A stretch of 11,264 nucleotides of DNA. Origin: an uncultured Phaeodactylibacter sp. GTDB taxonomy: Bacteria > Bacteroidota > Bacteroidia > Chitinophagales > Saprospiraceae. The stretch lies in the NCBI GenBank assembly GCA_913062745.1, contig CAJXXJ010000060.1, positions 1-11,264 of the forward strand, given 5' to 3'. A program made the translations under genes and the position numbers. Shown one piece after another: positions 1-7,700 of this stretch (its first letter is position 1; every line of letters begins with the position of its first letter). The notes below the pieces were generated by a model, which was not told where the DNA came from, did no database searches, and saw only the letters and a list, made by a program, of their open reading frames with translations.

Positions 1-306
1 CGGCTGAAGAACAAAGGGCGCTGGTTCCGCTTTTTTGCAGATGGCACCTACGAGAGCGGGCACTGGGAAGAGAAAACAGGCTATGGCTCCTGGACGTTAC
101 AGAATATCCCGACCGAGGGCCTGATGCTGAACCTGGACAACATAGATGATGCGCAGGATGCACAATGGGAGATTCAGGGCGTTAACTCAGCAGAAGATAC
201 GATGACCTGGGCGGGTATCAGCGAAACGAAGAATGCGGGTGTCATTACCAAGGTGATCAATCTGCTGACACAGCCTACTAAAAAACAGTTCGGCGTAGAA
301 GAATAG
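1..306 (+). CDS. C-terminal part of an unidentified protein (5' end outside window)
   Basis: This is the last 101 codons of a gene that begins upstream of the window and ends with TAG at 304-306. The frame is open from base 1. The visible part is rich in aromatic residues and glycine, with alternating polar and hydrophobic strands (a WFRFFADGTYESGHW segment followed by YGSWTL), then a more helical tail ending in KKQFGVEE. The phrase 'F.DGTYE.G.W....G.W.L' resembles the strand pattern of small lipocalin-like beta-barrel proteins common in Bacteroidota, but this is only a resemblance and I do not assign a function. The next gene starts 26 bases after the stop on the same strand with no terminator between, so the two may be co-transcribed. 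Confidence 0.7.
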   Translation, partial: RLKNKGRWFRFFADGTYESGHWEEKTGYGSWTLQNIPTEGLMLNLDNIDDAQDAQWEIQGVNSAEDTMTWAGISETKNAGVITKVINLLTQPTKKQFGVEE

Positions 307-331
307 GCCGGGCCTGCAAATACAATTCAAT

Positions 332-1750
332 ATGCGAGTTTCCTTTTTACTGCCTTCCCTGCTGGCTTTAATGCTTGGGATGGCAGCCTGCGATGAACCT
401 GATGCTGTGAACGAAGAAAACAGCGAGGTAGAAACCATGGAAGACCCTACCCAATCATCAGCCGCAACGCCCGACTGGGCGAAGAATGCCAATATTTACG
501 AGGTGAACGTCCGGCAGTACAGCCCGGCGGGCACTTTCAGCGCATTTGCAGAACACTTGCCGCGGCTGAAGGAAATGGGGGTGGATATTCTTTGGTTTAT
601 GCCTATTTACCCGATTAGCGAGGCCCGGCGCAAAGGCTCCCTGGGCAGCTACTACGCGATTCAGGACTATACTGCGGTCAACCCCAATTTCGGGACGATG
701 GAGGAATTCAAAGCGCTGGTGGAGCAAATCCACAGCCTGGGTATGAAAATCATCCTCGACTGGGTGCCCAACCACACCGGCTGGGACCACGCCTGGATTA
801 CAGCGCATCCGGAATATTACACCCAGGACAGCCTGGGGAACATCATTGACCCGATAGACCCCGAAACCGGTGAATCCTGGGGCTGGACGGATGTGGCTGA
901 CCTGAACTACGACAACGCAGAGATGCGGGAGAAGATGATCGGGGAGATGCTGTTTTGGCTCAATGAGGTCGATGTGGACGGCTTCCGCTGCGATGTGGCT
1001 GCTGAGGTGCCCGATGATTTTTGGGCGCAAGCCGTACCCCAACTACGGGCGGCAGAGCCGGAAATCTTCATGCTGGCAGAGTCCAACCATCCGCCACACC
1101 GCAATGAGGAGTGGTTTGCCATGACTTACGGCTGGCCGCACCACCACCTGATGAACGAAATCGCGCAGGGCAAGGCCGAACCGCTGGCGCTTGACACGTT
1201 GCTGCAGGAATACCACGAGCGCTACAAGAAAGGGTATGCCATGCAGTTTCTGACTAACCACGATGAGAATAGCTGGAACGGCACCATTGAAGAGCGGATG
1301 GGCGAAGCAGCGGACGCTATGGCTGTACTTGCCTTTACGCTGGAGGGCATGCCGCTCATCTACAGCGGGCAGGAAGCGGGGCTGGACAAGCGGCTGAAGT
1401 TCTTCGAGAAGGATCAGATCGACTGGGGCAACTACTCGCGTCAGGCTTTCTACGCCACCCTGCTTGACCTGAAGCACCGCAACCCGGCGATTTGGAACGG
1501 CACAGCCGGTGGTAAGCTACAGCGTATCTTCGCGGAGGATGCGGATGCGATCTATGCTTACCGCCGCGTAAAGGGCGAAAAAGAGGTGGTAGTCATTCTC
1601 AATCTTTCTGACACGCTGCAAGAATTTACCCTGAGCGGTGAAGCCGTTAGCGGCGAGTACACCAATGTATTTGCCAACAGCACGATGACGGTCACGGAAA
1701 ACATGGGCATGCAGCTAAACCCCTGGTCCTACCTGCTGCTGGAGCGGTAA
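332..1750 (+). CDS. GH13 alpha-amylase family glycoside hydrolase, lipoprotein
   Basis: The 472-residue product should hydrolyse or transglycosylate alpha-glucosidic bonds in starch-, glycogen- or maltodextrin-like substrates at the cell envelope. The N-terminus (hydrophobic residues 4-18, then MAAC with Cys20) is a lipoprotein signal peptide, followed by an acidic, Ser/Thr-rich linker to about residue 47. The (beta/alpha)8 barrel carries all four classical GH13 regions: DWVPNH at 143-148; GFRCD at 217-221 with nucleophile Asp221; the strand ending in Glu250 (LAES), the acid/base; and NHDE at 309-312 with the transition-state stabiliser Asp311. Residues from about 400 form a C-terminal beta-sandwich typical of the family. 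The catalytic set is complete, so the enzyme is predicted active. Its exact specificity (alpha-amylase, neopullulanase or related) cannot be read from the sequence. It follows the preceding gene by 25 bases and may share its transcript. Confidence 0.93.
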   Translation: MRVSFLLPSLLALMLGMAACDEPDAVNEENSEVETMEDPTQSSAATPDWAKNANIYEVNVRQYSPAGTFSAFAEHLPRLKEMGVDILWFMPIYPISEARRKGSLGSYYAIQDYTAVNPNFGTMEEFKALVEQIHSLGMKIILDWVPNHTGWDHAWITAHPEYYTQDSLGNIIDPIDPETGESWGWTDVADLNYDNAEMREKMIGEMLFWLNEVDVDGFRCDVAAEVPDDFWAQAVPQLRAAEPEIFMLAESNHPPHRNEEWFAMTYGWPHHHLMNEIAQGKAEPLALDTLLQEYHERYKKGYAMQFLTNHDENSWNGTIEERMGEAADAMAVLAFTLEGMPLIYSGQEAGLDKRLKFFEKDQIDWGNYSRQAFYATLLDLKHRNPAIWNGTAGGKLQRIFAEDADAIYAYRRVKGEKEVVVILNLSDTLQEFTLSGEAVSGEYTNVFANSTMTVTENMGMQLNPWSYLLLER

Positions 1751-1754
1751 ATGG

Positions 1755-2636
1755 CTACTTCTGCTTTCCGGCTTCCGGCTGGAAAGCAGAAGCGTTTTCT
1801 TCTATGTAAGTGGAAAGCAACTTGGGCGGGCGCTGCAAAAGGCGCTGCAGCCGGTGCGTGTACCGCTCTTCTGCAGGGATAGTGGTAAAGCGGTAAAGCA
1901 TAATCATTACGAATACAAAAATCGCCGCCTCGCCTTTCCACAGTTTATGTAGAGCGAAGTAAACCAGGCTTGGGTTGCGATACTTGACTTTTCTGCCTAG
2001 TACTTCGGATAGCATCCGCGCTACGCGGTAGAAGTCAACGGGCGAGCCAGCTACCAGGGTATGGGTATCCTGTTCAATTTGGGGCCGCAGCAGCTCCCGC
2101 GCGGCTACTTCACCAACTTCATCCACATCTACAAAATTGAACCGGTTTTTGCCGGCTGGCACGAAAATACGGTCCCGGTCCCGGATATCCTCAAGCATCG
2201 GGCCTACCAGGTTTTGCATAAAAAATCCTGGCCGCAGCATGATGTAGGGGATGCCGGAGCGCTTGATCGCCTGCTCAATTTTGTAGTGAGGGGTCCACTT
2301 GTTAGAATCCACACCCTGTATAGAGAGGTACACAATCCGCTTAAGGCCTGTTTTTTTGGCCGCTTTGAGCAAAGGCACCACTTTGCCGTCCACGTCCGTC
2401 AGTGAAGGGGGGCGCAACAGGAACAGGTGGTCAATATTTTCCAGAGCTGCTTCAAAGCTAAAGGTGTCTTCAAAGTCGAACTGGCGGATTTGCCAGCTTT
2501 TCGCCGGGAGTTCTTCCCGTGTCAGAGCGGGCTTTCGCACCGCGTAGTAGATGTGCTCGTGGTTGGAGAGCCGCTGCAGGTGCTGCGTAACGGCTCTACC
2601 CACCTGTCCTGTTGCGCCGGTAATGAGAATATTCAT
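1755..2636 (-). CDS. NmrA-like NAD(P)-binding oxidoreductase (atypical SDR)
   Basis: This 293-residue cytoplasmic protein has an N-terminal Rossmann fold with the nucleotide-binding motif GATGQVG at residues 7-13. A basic pair after the second strand (Arg34-Lys35) suggests NADP(H). The segment VYLSIQGVDSN at 102-112, then HYKIE at 117-121 and the LRPGFFMQN strand at 134-142, is typical of the NmrA / quinone-oxidoreductase branch of atypical short-chain dehydrogenases, which lacks a standard YxxxK pair. Members are either NAD(P)H-dependent reductases or redox-sensing regulators, so the substrate is not assignable. A hydrophobic stretch at about 237-250 near the C-terminus might contact the membrane. 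The start codon lies 8 bases after the stop of the upstream SDR gene, so the two form an operon divergent from an HxlR regulator. Confidence 0.85.
   Translation of the reverse strand: MNILITGATGQVGRAVTQHLQRLSNHEHIYYAVRKPALTREELPAKSWQIRQFDFEDTFSFEAALENIDHLFLLRPPSLTDVDGKVVPLLKAAKKTGLKRIVYLSIQGVDSNKWTPHYKIEQAIKRSGIPYIMLRPGFFMQNLVGPMLEDIRDRDRIFVPAGKNRFNFVDVDEVGEVAARELLRPQIEQDTHTLVAGSPVDFYRVARMLSEVLGRKVKYRNPSLVYFALHKLWKGEAAIFVFVMIMLYRFTTIPAEERYTHRLQRLLQRPPKLLSTYIEENASAFQPEAGKQK
1758..1801 (+). terminator. Rho-independent terminator candidate for the GH13 gene
   Basis: A perfect 12-bp inverted repeat (CTTCTGCTTTCC at 1758-1769, GGAAAGCAGAAG at 1781-1792) encloses an 11-nt loop and is followed by CGTTTTCTTCT. 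It begins 8 bases after the GH13 stop. It lies inside the last codons of the convergent NmrA-family gene, so the same bases encode that protein's C-terminus. The minus strand has no T-tract after the stem, so termination is predicted mainly for plus-strand transcripts. Confidence 0.65.
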
Positions 2637-2644
2637 GCTTCAAT

Positions 2645-3277
2645 TTAGTAGCTTACAAATGGCATCTGCTCTGCATACTGATTATCTTCCACCTGCTTCA
2701 GTATAAAGTCAGCCAGATCCTGCCGGCCGATTTTGGTGCTGGCATTGACGCCCACCCATCCTACGCGGTACTCGCCTTTTTCGGGCTCGTTCGTCAGCCG
2801 CGGGCCCCGTATGATTACCCAGTCGAGGCCGCTGTCCTTCAGTACCTCAGCGTGCCGCTCGGCATCGTGCAGCACTTTCGGGACCGCAATTTTCATGATG
2901 GTCCGGATCATTTTATCAGCAAATTTAGGCTGATCCTTTTCAAAGGGCAGGCCACCTCCGGATAAACTAATGATTTTTTGGACACCTTCCGCCTTCATGG
3001 CACCAATAATATTGTTGGTACCGTCCGTTTGCAGCCATTTTGGAGAGCCCTTGACGTGGCCGAAGAGACTGACCACGATATCCGAATCCTTGACGGTAGC
3101 ATGTACAGCGTCCGGGTCGAGCACATCGCCTTTAATTACCTCAAGCTGATCAGATTGCCGGGTAATTTTCTCCGGGCTGCGTGCCAGTGCTTTCACCCGG
3201 TACCCCGCTGCCAGCGCTTTCGGCAAAAAGGCTTGTCCGGTCTGTCCGCTTCCTCCAAATAGTGCTATCGTTTTCAT
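2645..3277 (-). CDS. NAD(P)H-binding SDR-family protein
   Basis: This 210-residue soluble protein starts with a Rossmann motif, GGSGQTG (Gly8, Gly11 and Gly14 as GxxGxxG). Arg33 after strand 2 suggests NADP(H), and GD at 50-51 is the usual adenine-contact position. The strand IISLSGGG at 102-109 and the DWVIIRGPRLTNEP segment at 152-165 match the NAD(P)H-binding, biliverdin-reductase-B/NmrA-like family. Such proteins typically reduce quinones, flavins or similar small molecules, but the real substrate is unknown. It is the first gene of a two-gene minus-strand operon and is transcribed away from the HxlR regulator 78 bases away. That arrangement is common for HxlR/DUF24 targets, so regulation by that neighbour is likely by inference. 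Confidence 0.87.
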   Translation of the reverse strand: MKTIALFGGSGQTGQAFLPKALAAGYRVKALARSPEKITRQSDQLEVIKGDVLDPDAVHATVKDSDIVVSLFGHVKGSPKWLQTDGTNNIIGAMKAEGVQKIISLSGGGLPFEKDQPKFADKMIRTIMKIAVPKVLHDAERHAEVLKDSGLDWVIIRGPRLTNEPEKGEYRVGWVGVNASTKIGRQDLADFILKQVEDNQYAEQMPFVSY

Positions 3278-3293
3278 AATGCTTCAATTTTTT

Positions 3294-3322
3294 TTGCAAT
3301 GATAAAGGTTTTACTAACTTTA
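3294..3322 (+). promoter_or_regulatory. Promoter candidate for the HxlR gene
   Basis: TTG at 3294-3296 and TAACTTTA at 3315-3322 (one base off TAnnTTTG), separated by 18 nt, resemble the -33/-7 elements of Bacteroidota housekeeping promoters. The predicted start site would give a leader of roughly 25 nt before the ATG at 3356. The -7 element lies inside the palindrome at 3312-3330. Confidence 0.4.
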
Positions 3323-3330
3323 TGTAAGTA
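3312..3330. promoter_or_regulatory. Candidate HxlR/DUF24 operator (imperfect palindrome)
   Basis: TACTAAC at 3312-3318 and GTAAGTA at 3324-3330 form an inverted repeat with 6 of 7 matching pairs around a 5-nt spacer, in the divergent region between the SDR operon and the HxlR gene. Operators of DUF24 regulators such as Bacillus YodB have the same general TACT...AGTA form (recalled knowledge). The overlap with the candidate -7 box fits autorepression. Binding is inferred. Confidence 0.45.
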
Positions 3331-3355
3331 TTGAATCACTAACAAATTTGTAGGT

Positions 3356-3703
3356 ATGGAAGGACGGAAAGTAAGCTCCACGAATTATCAGAACGAGCAA
3401 CAGCTCAATCGCTGCCCGGTCAGCTTTACCCTTTCTGTGATAGGCGGGCGCTGGAAGGCGTCTATCATCTGGAAGCTAAGCGAGGGGAGCCTGCGTTTCG
3501 GCGAGCTCCGGGATCAGGTGGGCGGCGTATCCGACCGCATCCTGACCAAGCAGCTGAAAGAGATGCAGGCGGACGGGCTGATCGGCCGGCGGTCGTACCC
3601 GGAAGTGCCGCCGCGGGTGGAGTATTTCCTTACGGAAAAAGGGCGCTCACTGGAGCCGGTATTGCAGGCGATCCTGAGGTGGGGGCTGCAGCATCGGGAG
3701 TAA
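3356..3703 (+). CDS. HxlR/DUF24-family winged-helix transcriptional regulator
   Basis: This 115-residue DNA-binding protein has the full HxlR signature: NRCPV at 18-22, GGRWKASIIWKL at 30-41, a recognition helix around SDRILTKQLKEM at 59-70, and the wing and C-terminal helix through FLTEKGRSLEPVL at 91-104. Proteins of this family bind palindromic operators as dimers and often sense aldehydes, quinones, diamide or hypochlorite. Cys20 is the conserved N-terminal cysteine that is the redox switch in several DUF24 proteins, so a thiol-based sensor is plausible but not proven. The gene is divergent from two NAD(P)-binding oxidoreductase genes, its probable targets, and a candidate operator overlaps its own promoter. 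The start at 3356 gives a standard-length protein. Confidence 0.92.
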   Translation: MEGRKVSSTNYQNEQQLNRCPVSFTLSVIGGRWKASIIWKLSEGSLRFGELRDQVGGVSDRILTKQLKEMQADGLIGRRSYPEVPPRVEYFLTEKGRSLEPVLQAILRWGLQHRE

Positions 3704-3723
3704 GGAAGGCTCGCTCGGAGCAT

Positions 3724-3746
3724 GGGAAGGCGGGTAGGGCAGGGGG
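3724..3746 (+). other. Canonical G-quadruplex motif
   Basis: Four G-tracts (3724-3726, 3732-3734, 3737-3739, 3742-3746) are separated by loops of 5, 2 and 2 nt, matching the G3+N1-7 rule for an intramolecular quadruplex. It lies 20 nt after the HxlR stop, in the 104-bp space between convergent genes, on the strand of the HxlR transcript. It could act in RNA as a 3'-end structure. No function is shown. Confidence 0.5.
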
Positions 3747-3807
3747 TGGTAGCGTAAGCCGTGGAGCGTCCCGGAATGGCATGTTGAACGTACCGCTTAT
3801 TGGTTTT

Positions 3808-4143
3808 TCATGCAGCATAACCGGTATACTTCCGTTCGTTTTTGGGTATAAAGCCCAAGACAATATCATCGCGCTGCACGCCTAGCTTCATGAGCTCTTC
3901 AGCCACATCTATATCTGTCCAATTGCATTGAATCCATACTTGTTCCTCCTTGATATCAAAGTGCATGACACAGTCATGGATAAATTCATTTTTATCCCAG
4001 CCTACCCGCATGAGCTGAAAGTGATACTGTTCTTTATCAGCAATAACTTGGTTTTCAACTCCTTCTATGTTGGTCGGTTTGATTGCGGCGTAATCATTCA
4101 AAACCTGCAGAATCGCTTGTTGGTATTTGCTTACTTTATCCAT
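3808..4143 (-). CDS. xisI: XisI-family protein
   Basis: This 111-residue protein matches the full length of the XisI family, the partner of XisH named for fdxN-element excision control in heterocyst-forming cyanobacteria. Diagnostic features are YHFQLMRVGWD at 40-50, a His-containing strand before DI at 63-64, VWIQCNWTDIDVAEEL at 69-84, GVQRDDIVLGF at 88-98, and the closing KYTGYAA, which corresponds to the family's usual YTxFA ending. It is probably cytoplasmic. Its biochemical role is not known; it may bind and modulate the nuclease-like XisH (inference). Its start codon overlaps the end of xisH by 13 bases, implying translational coupling. The pair looks more AT-rich than flanking genes, consistent with horizontal acquisition. 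No fdxN-like element or recombinase is visible nearby. Confidence 0.88.
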   Translation of the reverse strand: MDKVSKYQQAILQVLNDYAAIKPTNIEGVENQVIADKEQYHFQLMRVGWDKNEFIHDCVMHFDIKEEQVWIQCNWTDIDVAEELMKLGVQRDDIVLGFIPKNERKYTGYAA

Positions 4144-4547
4144 GCTGATATTTTTTGAGTTTCAATGTTGTAAACTAACAGCTTAATGGCTCTGCTTTTT
4201 ACAATTGCCTTTATGAAGGGGCGCTGAAAGAAACTATCGTATGCCCGCTCAGGAACAGCCAGAAAAAGTTCCCGCTGCGGGTCTTCAAAGTCAAGCGCTA
4301 AGGAATACATTTCATACTGGCCCACTGCTTCATGCATGTCTTGCACCGGGGAGGGTTTAATAAAGCTCTTTATTTCTACGGCGATTTTTCGATGGTTTTT
4401 CTCGGCGGCAATCAATTGTTCCGCACCCAAATCAATCCGGAAATCGACCTTCCCGTAGCTAAATGAAAGCGGATCGTTCGTAATGGTCCAGCCCTCCGCT
4501 AGTAAGGCTTGCTTTACTACATCGTGGTATTTATCTCTCGTTGACAT
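4131..4547 (-). CDS. xisH: XisH-family protein (PD-(D/E)XK-like nuclease fold)
   Basis: This 138-residue protein matches XisH in length and motifs. It starts with MSTRDKYHDVVKQALLAEGW, followed by RIDLGAE at 37-43, AVEIKSF at 56-62 and the GQYEMY helix at 76-81. Asp39 with Glu58-x-Lys60 forms a PD-(D/E)XK nuclease-like metal site, and Gln77 lies where such folds often place an extra polar residue, so endonuclease activity is possible but unproven. XisH was described in cyanobacteria as needed for excision of the fdxN element, although most family copies have no such element nearby. Here it is first in a two-gene unit with xisI (13-bp overlap). The compact overlapping pair resembles mobile accessory modules such as toxin-antitoxin or defence cassettes, which is my inference. 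Confidence 0.88.
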   Translation of the reverse strand: MSTRDKYHDVVKQALLAEGWTITNDPLSFSYGKVDFRIDLGAEQLIAAEKNHRKIAVEIKSFIKPSPVQDMHEAVGQYEMYSLALDFEDPQRELFLAVPERAYDSFFQRPFIKAIVKSRAIKLLVYNIETQKISAWIK

Positions 4548-4565
4548 AGTGTCTCGTTAATACAG

Positions 4566-4597
4566 TAAAGATAACTTTATCCGGGGACTAAATCCAA
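4566..4597 (-). promoter_or_regulatory. Promoter candidate for xisH-xisI
   Basis: On the minus strand, TTG (complement of 4595-4597) is followed after 21 nt by TATCTTTA (complement of 4566-4573), one base off TAnnTTTG. The spacing slightly exceeds the usual 19-20 nt. The predicted start site would give a short leader of about 10-12 nt before the xisH ATG. Confidence 0.35.
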
Positions 4598-4683
4598 CCC
4601 TTGCCAGAAGAAGTCAGGCTATTCCGACAAACATTCCTTCGCACAAAGCAAAAGTAATTTACAAGTACCTCTGCGCCCACCAA

Positions 4684-4717
4684 GATTTATGAATAGCCGC
4701 AAAGCCATTCATAAATC
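4684..4717. promoter_or_regulatory. Perfect 11-bp inverted repeat upstream of the PNGase F-like gene
   Basis: GATTTATGAAT (4684-4694) and ATTCATAAATC (4707-4717) are exact inverted copies around a 12-nt spacer, ending 30 bases before the ATG at 4748. There is no T-tract, and the repeat points into a gene, so a regulator-binding site or a 5' leader hairpin is more likely than a terminator. A weak TACCTCTG match to a -7 box at 4666-4673 would put the repeat at the start of the transcript, but no TTG is found at the right distance. Confidence 0.5.
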
Positions 4718-4747
4718 ACTATATTCGCTCAAACGAAAATTTGGGCG

Positions 4748-7700
4748 ATGAAAAAATCAGGAGCACTATCTATTCTGTTTACGCTGATTTACAGCTTTAC
4801 TGTTGCGCAGGATACCGTCGTGGTACAAACGCTTACCTGGCAGGACGAACAGCGTTCAGGCTTCTATACCTTCCCGGATGATCCGGAGGACACCTACCGC
4901 AAAATCATCATGCGTTACAACATGCGCTGCCACGACGCCGCTGTGGGCAATGGCAACGTCGGCTGCCGCGAGTGGGACTACAGCTGCAATACCTTTATTA
5001 CGGACCCTGGCCTGGTGGACTCCACGCGTGCATTTCATCCCAATTATATCATCCCCGGTTTTTCGGGTACGCAGTTTTTGTATACCAGCCAACCCGTATT
5101 GACCTACACGCAGTACGAACAGCAATCGACTACGCTGGAGGAGGTGACGATCCTCAATCTGGCAGAGATCGGTGAGGACAGTATCCCACTCAACCTGGGC
5201 GTACCGGAAGGTGGCGCCCGCGAACAGTATTTGTACCAACAGGAAGAGCTGCTTGCTGCCGGCCTGGAAGCCGGGCCAATCTCGGCGATCGAGCTAAATG
5301 CGCTCAGCTCCGGGGGCACAGCCGGGTTTTTGCGCATCCGTATGCAAAATGTGGAACAGGACAGCCTCAGCGAGGCCCATCCGGTAACGGACGGCTTTAC
5401 GGAAGTCTATTTCAAAAATACCACAGTTGGTGCCAGCGGCTGGATGCAATTACCCTTTTATCAGGACTTTGAGTGGGACGGCACAAGCGATATACTGGTA
5501 GAATTTGTAAAAACCGGAAGTACCCCAAATCCTGAAATAATATTTGCTGGCAACAATACAGAAAACCTCAGCGGAGCGAGCCCGGTGAGCGGGAATAAAC
5601 ACTATCTGGAACTGAGGGGCAGCAGCAGGGTTGAAGTGCCTGAGGCAGCACTGGGCTTCACTTCTGATATTACGATCGCATTTTGGGCCTACGGCCTTCC
5701 GGAAGCGCTGCCCCGCAACACAACCCTACTGGAAGCCCGGGATGAAGGGAACCGCCGCCAGATTAATATCCACCTGCCCTGGGGTAACGGAAGCGTCTAC
5801 TGGGACTGCGGCAACGATGGCAGCGGCTACGACCGTATTTTTAAAGCAGCGGAGCCCGGAGACTTCAAAGGTAAATGGAACCACTGGGCATTCACCAAAA
5901 GTACTTCCACCGGCGAGATGTCTATTTACCTCAACGGCGAACTTTGGCACAGTGAATCCGGCAAGTTCCGGGAAATCGCAAGCCCGGCAGGCATGAATAT
6001 AGGTACCGACTTTGATGGCAATAACGCTTATCCCGGCAATATCGATCAGTTGAGCATGTGGGCCAGTGCGCTCAGTGAAGCGGAAATACAGCAAATCATG
6101 TATGTAAGCCAGGTGCCCGCCAGCCACCCCCAGCGCAGCAGGCTGGTGCTGCACTACCCAATGGACGAAGGGCAGGGGCTGGCCCTCAACGATGCAGCAA
6201 ACAACTATGACGCAACCCTCTACGGGCCGAACTGGAAAGCATACCGCGGCGCCGGGCTGCGTTTGGACTGGCAAGTCATCCCGTATCGCTTTAACATACG
6301 TTTCCAGCAAAGCGAACATACCCGAACCAATGAGGTGGTTACCGCCATAGATACCACTCTCGCTGCGCCGCTTACAGTCATCGACTACGGGGTGGATACG
6401 AATAATGACCTGATTATCGAAGAGGTTTATCAGGCCAACCGTGCAGGTTGGAATTATGTATACGATGAAGCCGGCGGAATCGTCGATTCCTTCGAGGTGG
6501 AGGCAGAAGGTGTCCTGCAAATCGAAGACCTGGCCTACTACCAAAAGCGGCCCGCCAAATTTGAGATACTCTCCCTCGTCACGCCCTACGGCAACGGGCT
6601 GGACCTGGGGGCGGAAGGTAAGACGTTCTACTTTGATGTTACCGACTATGCACCCATTCTGAAAGGAGAGAAATTCATGTCGCTCGAAATGGGCGGCCAA
6701 AACCAGGAAGAGATGGACATACAGTTTTGGTTCATCAAAGGGACGCCCCCTCAGGATGTGGTCAGCGTGCAGAACATCTGGCCCTTCCGCCGGAGCTGGT
6801 ACGCCCAGATTCAGGAAGACCGGTTCTTTGAGCCGCGTACGCTTACGCTAAACCCGGAAGCTTCCGCCTACAAACTACGCTCTGCTGTCACCGGGCACGG
6901 GCAAAATGGAGAATTCGTACCGCGCAGCCACTATCTGAACCTGGATGGAGGCCCGCAGGAGTTTGTCTATGAAGTCTGGAAAGAGTGCAGCACCATACCC
7001 ATTTACCCGCAGGGCGGCACCTGGCTGTTCGACCGTGCAGGCTGGTGCCCCGGAGACCCTACCGATGTGCACCAGTTTTGGCTCGATGATTATGCCCCCG
7101 GTGATGAAGTGGAGGTGGACTACGGCGTAAATGGTGCATTCATGAGTGAGGCCAACTATTTGGTATCGAATCAACTGGTCGCCTACAGCGCGCCCAATTT
7201 CGAGCTGGATGCGGCGATGGAAGCCATTGTACGCCCCAGTACCCGGGTAGAATACGAACGCTACAACCCGATGTGCAGCCGGCCGGTAGTGGTTGTTCAG
7301 AATACCGGCTCATCCGCCATCAGCGCACTGGAAATCGCCTACGGCCTGGAAGGCGGCCAAACCCTGTCTTACAGCTGGGAAGGGCAGCTGGCTTTCCTGG
7401 ATACGGTGCATATCACCCTGCCGGCTCCGGACCTTTCCTTCTGGAGCGGCATTAGCGGGCGGGCTACTTTCTTTGCCCGGATCGACGCAGTCAACGGCGG
7501 GAACGACGCCTACGCGGATAATAATACGATGCACTCCACCGTCGAACTGCCCAGGGTATTTGACATTGAACAGTTGCTGCAGTTACACTTCCGTACTAAC
7601 AACCGGGCCAGCGAAAACCGCTACACCATTCGCGATGCTGATGGCAATATCGTGATGGAACGTGATAATATGAGCAATGCTACCACTTACAAGGATGACA

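Noticed and set aside
3808..4547. XisHI as part of an fdxN-like excisable element with attachment sites
   Set aside because: No recombinase, nif gene or flanking direct repeat of useful length is visible in the window.
5726..6700. Long open frame on the minus strand (324 codons)
   Set aside because: It is antisense to the LamG/PNGase gene, has no recognisable domain, and the plus-strand frame carries clear family motifs throughout.
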